DNA from: CAYZPB01 sp964551195
GTDB lineage: Bacteria > Bacillota > Bacilli > Tepidibacillales > Tepidibacillaceae
Direction: 5' to 3'
NCBI GenBank assembly: GCA_964551195.1
Contig: CAZKBI010000013.1
Location: forward strand, 1 to 37,090
DNA length: 37,090 nucleotides
Part shown: piece after piece, positions 30,806 to 37,090 of the stretch
Position numbering within the stretch: the first letter of the stretch is position 1
How the letters are laid out: each line of letters opens with the position of its first letter
Position numbers and translations under genes: made by a program
Notes under the pieces: generated by a model
Databases searched by the model: none
What the model saw: only the letters and a program-made list of their open reading frames with translations
What the model was told of the DNA's origin: nothing

Positions 30806-32164
30806 GTGCCCAACGTGCGTGTCAGAAAAATAGAGCTAACAGGCGTGCAGATTATTGTACTTGCCTATCTCATTGCAATAATTGCTGCTACCATTTTATT
30901 AGTGCTCCCCTTCTTTCACCGCGAGGGCTTTTCGGTTGCGCTAATTGATGCTTTTTTTACGGCAACTAGCGCTGTAACGGTAACAGGTCTAACTACAATG
31001 AACACTGCAGCTACCTTTAATTTAGGCGGGCAATTTATTATATTACTTTTTATTCAGCTGGGTGGCGTTGGCATTATGACGCTAGGTACTTTTATCTGGC
31101 TAGCGGCCGGCCACAAAATCGGGATGCGCGAGCGAGAGTTGATAACGATCGACCATAATCGATCTGAGTTTGCAGGGCTAGTGCAGATTGTTAAAAGGGT
31201 TTTCGTTATAGTTTTAACAATTGAGCTGGTGTCGACATTGATTGTTGGAACTTACCTACTTCAATACTATTCGAGTTGGTATGAGGCTTATTATTATGGT
31301 CTATTCCACACTATCTCTGCTTTTACGAATGCTGGTTTCGACGTGTTCGGAACTTCGTTAATTGGCTTTGCGGCTGATTATCCGCTACAGATTATGATGA
31401 TGCTCTTAATTATTCTGGGTGGTATTGGTTTTCCAGTGTTAATTGAGGTTAGAGAGTTTATTTCGTCGCGGAAGGATCGACGCAACTTCCGTTTTTCACT
31501 TTTCACTAAGCTAGCTACAGCAACTTTTGCAGTTTTACTAGTGCTAGGTTTTGTCTTGATTCTCTTATTTGAGAATAGTGGCGCTTTTGCCGGTATGGCT
31601 TGGCATGAAAAGCTTTTCTATGCGCTATTTAACTCAGTAGCGGCACGTAGTAGCGGATATGTGACGATGGATATGTCGCTCTTCTCACCATATACACTTT
31701 TATTAATTTCGACGCTGATGTTTATTGGGGCGAGCCCGTCGAGTGCAGGTGGTGGAGTACGGACAACTACTTTTGCTGTGGTTGTACTTTCAATTAAGAA
31801 TTTTATTCAGGGCAAACGGGATGTAACGATTTTCAAAAGAAGGATTGAACAAGAAGATGTATTGAAAAGCTTTGTTGTTTTTGCGACGGCGATAATGCTA
31901 CTGGGAACGAGCATAATCCTGTTGCAGTTATTTGAAAGTGAGAGTTTCACTTTGTTGCAGATAGTTTATGAGGTGTCGTCGGCTCTTGGTACGACTGGTT
32001 CCTCAATGGGAATTACAGGGGAACTGTCCACTGGGGGCAAGCTGGTGATTTCATTACTTATGTTTATTGGGCGGATCGGCATTCTTTCGCTATTATTTCT
32101 CTTTAGAGAGAAAAAGTCGACGCCAAAGGTTAATTATCCATCTGAGAAGATTATCATTGGATAG
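30806..32164 (+). CDS. ktrB: Ktr-type potassium uptake transporter, membrane subunit KtrB
   Basis: KtrB/TrkH proteins are potassium channels of four M1-P-M2 repeats. The 452-residue protein has about eight to ten membrane segments and four selectivity loops: TSAVTVTGLTTM (about residues 50-60), FTNAGFDVFG (about 171-180), AARSSGYVTMD and ALGTTGSSMG. The shortness and the single TVTGL-type first loop fit KtrB rather than TrkH. It starts with GTG at 30806, nine bases after AAAGGAG. No gene for the cytoplasmic gating subunit (KtrA/TrkA) is next to it, so the partner must be elsewhere. Confidence 0.9.
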   Translation: MPNVRVRKIELTGVQIIVLAYLIAIIAATILLVLPFFHREGFSVALIDAFFTATSAVTVTGLTTMNTAATFNLGGQFIILLFIQLGGVGIMTLGTFIWLAAGHKIGMRERELITIDHNRSEFAGLVQIVKRVFVIVLTIELVSTLIVGTYLLQYYSSWYEAYYYGLFHTISAFTNAGFDVFGTSLIGFAADYPLQIMMMLLIILGGIGFPVLIEVREFISSRKDRRNFRFSLFTKLATATFAVLLVLGFVLILLFENSGAFAGMAWHEKLFYALFNSVAARSSGYVTMDMSLFSPYTLLLISTLMFIGASPSSAGGGVRTTTFAVVVLSIKNFIQGKRDVTIFKRRIEQEDVLKSFVVFATAIMLLGTSIILLQLFESESFTLLQIVYEVSSALGTTGSSMGITGELSTGGKLVISLLMFIGRIGILSLLFLFREKKSTPKVNYPSEKIIIG

Positions 32165-32231
32165 GTTTTATTTAAGCTACTTATGGATTATTATATCTCT
32201 TGCCTATATGTGTAGTTGAGAGTATATTGCG

Positions 32232-32277
32232 AAAGGAGAAAGCGACTGACCATAAATGGTCAGTCGCTTTCTCCTTT
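32232..32277. terminator. Long perfect hairpin between convergent genes
   Basis: The arms 32232-32253 and 32256-32277 are exact 22-base reverse complements with only two bases between them (about 20 bp of stem in practice). It sits between the convergent ktrB and CAP-protein genes and probably stops transcription from both sides. The adjoining T tracts are only TTT, so its strength comes from the stem. Confidence 0.7.
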
Positions 32278-32304
32278 ATTATCCTATATTATATTATTAT
32301 TCCA

Positions 32305-32865
32305 TTAGATGGGAAAATCGTCAGTTATTTTTGGTTTGCATAAGAGCAAAGAATTATAAATTAATCCATCGTTTCCATAATAATATCCTACCCCAGCGTA
32401 TATGAATTTATTGTTAAGGATATTTGCTTTATGCGAGCTAGAATTCATCCATGCTTTTACTAGAGCCTCGGGTGTCTGAAAACCGTAAGCAATATTCTCA
32501 CCTGCAGCATAGTAATAAAGATTATTATCTGAATATATAGTAGAACAACTTGTACCATTTGGACGCCTATGTGCAAAATAAACAGACGTTTCAAAAGCTC
32601 TAGTATTGGCCTTGTTATTATAAGTTGTGGTCGTTTTTAATGTAACAAGACCTAATCTCTCTCTTTCAATATTAACTAATCTTAAGACCTCTTCAGTGAA
32701 AACCTTATCTGGGTTTTGGTTTTGCTCCTTTTTAATATTTATTGAAGTATTGTGCTGGATATTAATACCTTGTTCCCAGCCGGCACTAACTGATGAAAAA
32801 GAAACAAACATAAAGAAAAGCACCAAAAATAATATAGCAATCTTTTTTAATCTTTTTATTATCAT
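32305..32865 (-). CDS. Secreted CAP-domain (SCP/PR1-like) protein under c-di-GMP riboswitch control
   Basis: A 186-residue secreted protein. The signal peptide ends near VSA (residue 28). The CAP domain (about residues 55-175) has VNIERERLGL, a first histidine His99 in FAHRRPNG, Glu123 in AAGENIAYGF, and WMNSSSHKANILNNKF with His145. These are residues of the family cavity (the His/Glu set is largely present). Two cysteines (107, 176) might form a disulfide. Family members have diverse or unknown roles outside the cell. GGAAGGGAG lies before the ATG. The leader carries a c-di-GMP-I riboswitch with a terminator, so expression should follow the motile-to-sessile switch. Confidence 0.88.
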   Translation of the reverse strand: MIIKRLKKIAILFLVLFFMFVSFSSVSAGWEQGINIQHNTSINIKKEQNQNPDKVFTEEVLRLVNIERERLGLVTLKTTTTYNNKANTRAFETSVYFAHRRPNGTSCSTIYSDNNLYYYAAGENIAYGFQTPEALVKAWMNSSSHKANILNNKFIYAGVGYYYGNDGLIYNSLLLCKPKITDDFPI

Positions 32866-32919
32866 AATAAAACTCCCTTCCTAATATGTTTAATAAGAAC
32901 TGATAAGGAACGGGCTAAT

Positions 32920-32952
32920 AAAAAAAATTCTACTGGATTATCCAATAGAATT
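32920..32952 (-). terminator. Riboswitch expression-platform terminator
   Basis: On the minus strand AATTCTATTGGA (32941-32952) and TCCAGTAGAATT (32926-32937) form a 12-bp stem with one wobble and a TAA loop, followed by seven or more T. It lies between the c-di-GMP aptamer and the CAP gene. Its 5' arm overlaps GAATTC, which can pair with the GAATAATTC segment at the 3' edge of the aptamer. Confidence 0.88.
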
Positions 32953-32971
32953 CAACATTTAATAATAATGT

Positions 32972-33060
32972 GAATTATTCGGAAATCCGGCTGTCATAGT
33001 ATAAACCTTAGACCCGTGACTTTGCGACCCATCATTTCTGATAGTGTGCCATTATCGTAT
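32972..33060 (-). promoter_or_regulatory. Cyclic di-GMP-I (GEMM-I) riboswitch aptamer
   Basis: On the minus strand the segment shows the GEMM-I hallmarks in order: GGCACACTATCAGAAATGAT, then GGGTCGCAAAG, then GTCACGGGTCTAAGG, then ATGACAGCCGGATTTCCG. The CGCAAAG and GGGTCTAAGG strings with GCCGG...CCG tetraloop-receptor are diagnostic. Promoter TTGCTT/TATAAT lies just upstream and a terminator just downstream, before the CAP gene. The order (aptamer, then terminator whose 5' arm competes with the aptamer's base stem) suggests ligand binding switches transcription off. Confidence 0.9.
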
Positions 33061-33073
33061 TCTTATTGATTGT

Positions 33074-33101
33074 ATTATATACCAATTTTATTATTAAGCA
33101 A
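33074..33101 (-). promoter_or_regulatory. Promoter of the riboswitch-CAP transcript
   Basis: TTGCTT (33096-33101) and TATAAT (33074-33079) are spaced 16 bases on the minus strand, just upstream of the aptamer. Confidence 0.6.
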
Positions 33102-33157
33102 ATTATTTACAGCATTCATTCAATCAATAACCAGCATAAAACACAGCTGCAAGTTAT

Positions 33158-33850
33158 TCACCTATCATTTGTTTCGACAAGTCTGGCCCGTAATATTAAT
33201 CTGTTAGTCTCTAGAGAATAGGAAGTACATGTTATAAGAGTTAATGTACTAATTTCACTATCGATATCATCCAGAACCCACGTTTCTGTGGGCTTTACAA
33301 TAAAAGAGTCATATAGTTTGTAGGTGTATCTAGTAGAAACTGTTTCCAAATAAATTAGATCGTCGATAGATAGTTTGTTAAGGTAACGAAAAAATGAAGA
33401 ATTATGTCCTGTCAATACACAATTGCCTTCTGCACCTAAATCAGCGGTTCCAAGGATATGACCTACGCCGTATTCTAGTTGACGATTGGTTCCTTCAAGA
33501 ACATGTTGTGCGAGTTTAATTTGTGGAATTTTAATAACTCCTAACTTTAAGTAGCTTGGAATATAAGTGTTTTCCTTTGTATTGCCGGGTAAGGTATTAT
33601 CAAATTCTATGTTGTCAGTGCTGTTATCGGAATTAGTACTGGCTTTTTCAACTAATATACTATTAGCATCCTGTCCCTTAAAGGCAATCGGAGCTGGTTC
33701 GTGCATATCAGTATAAGCTTGTTTAAAAGAAAAAATTGTTCCCCAAGGATAGTTATATGCTTCAATGGCAATAACTATAGTGATTAATAGAACCCCTACT
33801 ATTATAGCGATTCGAGATATAAACATTAAATAAGTTTTCTTTGTAGTCAT
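33158..33850 (-). CDS. Sortase (membrane-anchored transpeptidase)
   Basis: Sortases cut LPxTG-like signals and join surface proteins to the wall or to pili. The N-terminus has one membrane helix (about residues 11-31), an acidic extracellular linker (about 45-95) and a sortase domain (about 100-230). Catalytic residues are His149 in VLTGHNSS, Cys208 in TLTLITCTSY and Arg217 or Arg221 in TNRLILRARL. The YGVGHILGTADLG segment is typical. The class is uncertain, class D-like or C-like. It lies divergently from the adhesin gene, so the adhesin is a likely substrate. The ATG at 33850 has only a weak AAGG ribosome binding site about 12 bases upstream. Confidence 0.9.
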   Translation of the reverse strand: MTTKKTYLMFISRIAIIVGVLLITIVIAIEAYNYPWGTIFSFKQAYTDMHEPAPIAFKGQDANSILVEKASTNSDNSTDNIEFDNTLPGNTKENTYIPSYLKLGVIKIPQIKLAQHVLEGTNRQLEYGVGHILGTADLGAEGNCVLTGHNSSFFRYLNKLSIDDLIYLETVSTRYTYKLYDSFIVKPTETWVLDDIDSEISTLTLITCTSYSLETNRLILRARLVETNDR

Positions 33851-33904
33851 AATTATACATATCCTTTTATATACAGGCTATTAGTTTGACTATATCAAGA
33901 TTGA

Positions 33905-33932
33905 TTGATTTATCACAAGCATTTGATATAAT
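33905..33932 (+). promoter_or_regulatory. Promoter of the adhesin gene
   Basis: TTGATT (33905-33910) and perfect TATAAT (33927-33932) with a 16-base spacer and an extended -10 TGA. The leader of about 80 bases to the GTG shows no riboswitch that could be recognised. Confidence 0.6.
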
Positions 33933-34015
33933 ATTATACATAAACTTGCAATTATTCAATAATTCAAACTATTTCATAGATACCTCATAAATTAAATTTA
34001 AAGGGGGAGAGTTTG

Positions 34016-37000
34016 GTGAAACGATTGAAAAAGTTTGGTTTGTTTTCAATAGTAATTTCACTGGTACTAATTTTTCAATTAATACCTATAAACAATGCTA
34101 ATGCAATTACACCGAGTGATTTAACGGGGAGTGTATATTTAACTGAACATGGCACAGACTATTTACCGATTGAAAAGGCTTCTTCTTTAATAATTACTGA
34201 GGCAGACGGACTTACTATAATTAGTCCTGATGTTAATGGCAACTACAATAACATTCCTGCAGGTGCTAAAATTCAGCTAGTCTATGCCTTTACTCTGGAA
34301 GATGGCTCTGGTGGTGCTTTATATGATTATGATGGTAATGAATTTTTTACTGTCTCTCTTCCGGACGGACTAGACTTTGCAGCTATTAACGGTACTATTG
34401 TAGCAAACGATACGGTTGATGGTAATTACGACCTAGCACACTGGAATATTGCCGGAAATATAATGCAGGTTGATTTGACGAAAGCATCTGAGGATACTTT
34501 TGGTAAGGGTGGAGCGGCAAATGATTCTCATCTTAATAAATGGGGAAAAATAGAGATAGATGGTGAATTTACACCCTTAAGTGCTGGTGATGACACAAGG
34601 CAAGAAATTACGTTTGGAACACAGACAATTGTAATTAATAGGCAACCGCTTCCAATGGAAAGTTCATTAGAGAAAACAAGCAGCTATGATGCGGCTGCTA
34701 ATGAAATTACTTGGACTGTTACTGTAAAACCGCCTGCAGGAGATCCAAATCTTGCATTTAATGAATATAAATTAATTGATGAATTTAGCGTTAATCAAAC
34801 ATACGTAGCAGAATCTTTTACAAGCCAAGGAAACGCAATAGCAGATATCTCCTTAGATCTTACGGATCTAGCTAGCGGGAAGATTTCCTATGTTTTCCCT
34901 GACGCGCCTCCAGAGCTACAAGGGGTACAAACGATAACATACAAAACAAAGCCAAGCGATTTTGCCGCTGAAGTAGGCGGTGGTGGCGCTGAGTTTTCAA
35001 CATATGATAACACAGCCAACCTACTGCGAGGAACAGATGTTGCTGCTGATCCAGTTACAGATTCGTTAAATCTTAATTGGATTAACAAAACAGGTATAGT
35101 TGTTGATAAGTTTGCAACTGACCCAACAATTGTTAAGTGGGAAGTTGATGTAACGGTTCCTGGCACTTCTGGTAAAAGTATTACAGGAGCGGAAATTATT
35201 GATCAACTATCTCCTGACCTTGAACTATTTGTTGACGGGACACACCATGTATCAATTGAATTTGCTGGTGGACCAAAGACGACGGTAAATGCAGGAACAA
35301 ATGCTGGGGAATATGATTATGTTGGAGATGTTTTAACATATCGTTTTCCGGTAGGAGAACAACCCGTTGCTGGAACTAAAGCAACCTTAGTTTTTTATAC
35401 AAAAGTAAAGGCAGCTTCTTGGGATAGTTTTCTAGACAGCAATAGTGCAATTGAGTTTACAAACCGTGCAAGCTTAAATTGGAACGAAAATACCACAGGA
35501 ACCACTCCTTCAGATAGCAACACAATCTCAAGTGGTATTGGCAGTGGGGGTTTACTTGCTAAATCCGCTGGTTCTTCTACTACTTACAAGTACTCAAGTT
35601 CAGACCCTGGAACAATACATTGGACAACAACAGTAAACCGAAATAAGATCAATATTAAAAACGGGAAAATAGTTGATATTATACCAAATGATCAGGAGCT
35701 TTTTATTGACGCTAGCCATCCATTTGTGGTTAAGAAAGTTCAAGGGAACGTAACGGTCACGAATATTATAACTCCTGCATCTTCAGGTAATTTTACTTAT
35801 ACAGATGCCAATCATTTTACTTATGCGTTCAGCGAAGAAACTTTAGGATCTGAGACAATAAGTTCTACTTATACTATAGATTATTACACCAAGGTTGTGA
35901 ATCCAACTGGACTAGTCAAACTTTATAAGAATGGCAATGTGGTGTTTAATAATGGTGCGACTCTGGTAAGAGATGGTAATGATATTTCAGTTACAGGGTC
36001 AAAAACATACTCTAGTCAAATGCTTACAAAAAAAGTGGCAACAGCTTATAATTATGACCCAGCTGAACGGACTGTAAAATGGGAAGTTGTTGTAAACCGC
36101 AATGAGTTACCACTTAACAATGCTGTTTTAACAGATAACCTTCCTCCAGGAATGACCTTGCTGATTGATACAACACATCCGTTTGAAGTGGTGGCTGCAG
36201 GAGGGGGAGGACTTGGGATCCTGGCGGGAACAAGTGGGGATAGTTCATTTACTTACACCCTGCCAGCATTAACCTCAGATAAGTATACGATCACTTTCTG
36301 GTCTAAAATGGATGAAAGTGCCCTGACCACACAATGGAGTGGAACAAAAAACTTTACTAATCAAGCAAAACTTGATTCCGACGAAATAGGGACGCCCATA
36401 TCAGCCTCGGCAAGTGCAAAAATAATTAACCCAGTTTTGGATAAAACTTATGATTATACAGCCGGACACGACACTATTGAGTGGTCAGTGATAATCAATC
36501 CGGCACAGACATTAATGTCTGAAGGAATAATTAAAGATGTAATTAATAGTTCCTTACAACTAGATGTTTCTACTCTTAAACTATATGAAGTAACAATAAA
36601 TAGTACAACAGGTAAAGCTAATCCGGGCGGAATACTTGTAGATCCACTGACATATACTGTAGATTTACCAACAGTTGCGAACGGAAATGAGTTGACAGTA
36701 GAATTGCCTAAATTAACCAGCTCAGCATATCGACTAGATTTTAATACAGCGATTTTGAATGATGACATCGATCTTTCTAACACAGTTAGTCTTTCGGGAA
36801 AAGCAGGAGATCCGGGTGGAAGCTCTAATTCGAATCAAATTGTAGTTAATAATTTATATTCTGGCGGAGGAAGCGGTACCAACACTTTAACTGTTCACAA
36901 AACTAATGCATCAGGAGATCCTCTAACTGGAGCCAAATTCCGATTACTTAATGTTAATAAAGATGCGATTACAAGATCTGGTAATGAAGTTATAGAAACG

Positions 37001-37090
37001 ACAGATGCTCTAGGTGATGCTGTATTTGATAACCTGCCTTCATGGGTATTCTTTGTTGAAGAGATAGACCCGGCACCTGGTTATCTAATT
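34016..37090 (+). CDS. Large multidomain surface adhesin (collagen-binding repeats plus Cna-B/SpaA domain), 3' end beyond window
   Basis: An uninterrupted frame of 1025 codons that runs off the window. GTG at 34016 follows GGGGGAG by six bases. A signal peptide ends at ANA (residue 30). Residues 31-210 form an N-terminal domain. Five collagen-binding-type repeats follow, starting near residues 216, 355, 514, 670 and 808. Each has a Lys-containing first strand (for example LEKTSSYD, MLTKKVA, VLDKTYDY), an ITWTV or VKWEV strand, an acidic segment (IIDQL, LTDNL, IKDVI) and an ending Asn strand (NTANL, TNRASL, NNGATL, TNQAKL, SNTVSL), the Lys-Asp-Asn arrangement of isopeptide-locked domains. From residue 957 a Cna-B/SpaA prealbumin-like domain begins (TVHKTNASGDPLTGAKFRLL ... 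VEEIDPAPGYL). The sorting signal lies outside the window. Confidence 0.88.
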   Translation, partial: MKRLKKFGLFSIVISLVLIFQLIPINNANAITPSDLTGSVYLTEHGTDYLPIEKASSLIITEADGLTIISPDVNGNYNNIPAGAKIQLVYAFTLEDGSGGALYDYDGNEFFTVSLPDGLDFAAINGTIVANDTVDGNYDLAHWNIAGNIMQVDLTKASEDTFGKGGAANDSHLNKWGKIEIDGEFTPLSAGDDTRQEITFGTQTIVINRQPLPMESSLEKTSSYDAAANEITWTVTVKPPAGDPNLAFNEYKLIDEFSVNQTYVAESFTSQGNAIADISLDLTDLASGKISYVFPDAPPELQGVQTITYKTKPSDFAAEVGGGGAEFSTYDNTANLLRGTDVAADPVTDSLNLNWINKTGIVVDKFATDPTIVKWEVDVTVPGTSGKSITGAEIIDQLSPDLELFVDGTHHVSIEFAGGPKTTVNAGTNAGEYDYVGDVLTYRFPVGEQPVAGTKATLVFYTKVKAASWDSFLDSNSAIEFTNRASLNWNENTTGTTPSDSNTISSGIGSGGLLAKSAGSSTTYKYSSSDPGTIHWTTTVNRNKINIKNGKIVDIIPNDQELFIDASHPFVVKKVQGNVTVTNIITPASSGNFTYTDANHFTYAFSEETLGSETISSTYTIDYYTKVVNPTGLVKLYKNGNVVFNNGATLVRDGNDISVTGSKTYSSQMLTKKVATAYNYDPAERTVKWEVVVNRNELPLNNAVLTDNLPPGMTLLIDTTHPFEVVAAGGGGLGILAGTSGDSSFTYTLPALTSDKYTITFWSKMDESALTTQWSGTKNFTNQAKLDSDEIGTPISASASAKIINPVLDKTYDYTAGHDTIEWSVIINPAQTLMSEGIIKDVINSSLQLDVSTLKLYEVTINSTTGKANPGGILVDPLTYTVDLPTVANGNELTVELPKLTSSAYRLDFNTAILNDDIDLSNTVSLSGKAGDPGGSSNSNQIVVNNLYSGGGSGTNTLTVHKTNASGDPLTGAKFRLLNVNKDAITRSGNEVIETTDALGDAVFDNLPSWVFFVEEIDPAPGYLI

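Noticed and set aside
34888..35166. Minus-strand frames inside the adhesin (also 36454-36783)
   Set aside because: They are antisense to a long uninterrupted coding frame with clear domain structure.
34661..36840. Regular repeats as a CRISPR array
   Set aside because: The repetition is at protein-domain level (about 150 residues) with diverged nucleotides; no short repeats with spacers were seen anywhere.

Overview
This window is the replication-origin region of a Bacillota (Firmicutes) chromosome. On the minus strand the gene order, read away from the origin, is rpmH-rnpA-yidD-yidC-jag-mnmE-mnmG-rsmG-noc-parA-parB-(DUF4446)-(M23 peptidase)-(DUF951)-ychF-rpsF-ssb-rpsR-yybS-rplI-(start of a probable dnaB). 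On the plus strand it is dnaA-dnaN-yaaA-recF-gyrB-gyrA-(DUF4015)-guaB-dacA-pdxS-(gap)-serS-tRNA-Ser-tRNA-Arg-tadA-ktrB. This closely follows the Bacillus subtilis arrangement. Having both ParB and its paralogue Noc, strong AGGAGG-type ribosome binding sites, and TTG/GTG starts fits Bacillota. The genus cannot be fixed from this sequence. Two 100-base runs of N (16737-16836 and 28594-28693) show it is a draft assembly or MAG scaffold.

Region 1 (1-14714, minus strand) holds translation, RNA-modification, membrane-insertion and chromosome-segregation genes. Perfect parS sites lie inside parB and just upstream of noc. The rpsF operon has a strong promoter and a structured leader at the place where the S6:S18 autoregulatory RNA is known. 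Several hairpin-plus-T-tract terminators divide the region into transcription units.

Region 2 (14715-16571) is a bipartite oriC. Cluster one, upstream of dnaA, has perfect and near-perfect DnaA boxes, a 13-bp inverted repeat carrying two boxes, and promoters for rpmH and dnaA. Cluster two, between dnaA and dnaN, has two DnaA boxes followed by a run of five CTA/TTA triplets (DnaA-trio pattern on the opposite strand) and an AT-only tract, which is the expected unwinding element.

Region 3 (16572-32277, plus strand) holds the sliding clamp, RecF, gyrase, a probable exported glycosidase-like protein overlapping gyrA, IMP dehydrogenase, a D,D-carboxypeptidase, PLP synthase, seryl-tRNA synthetase (5' end lost in the gap), two tRNAs, the wobble adenosine deaminase and a KtrB-type potassium transporter subunit. 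Genes on both sides of oriC are co-directional with replication.

Region 4 (32278-37090) is an accessory cell-surface module. It has a secreted CAP-domain protein whose leader is a clear cyclic-di-GMP-I riboswitch with its own terminator, a sortase on the same strand, and a divergently transcribed large adhesin. The adhesin has five tandem collagen-binding-type repeats with probable Lys-Asn isopeptide bonds, then a Cna-B/SpaA-type domain, and runs off the window. This is the most distinctive part: a probable c-di-GMP-linked surface adhesion locus at the edge of the housekeeping origin block.
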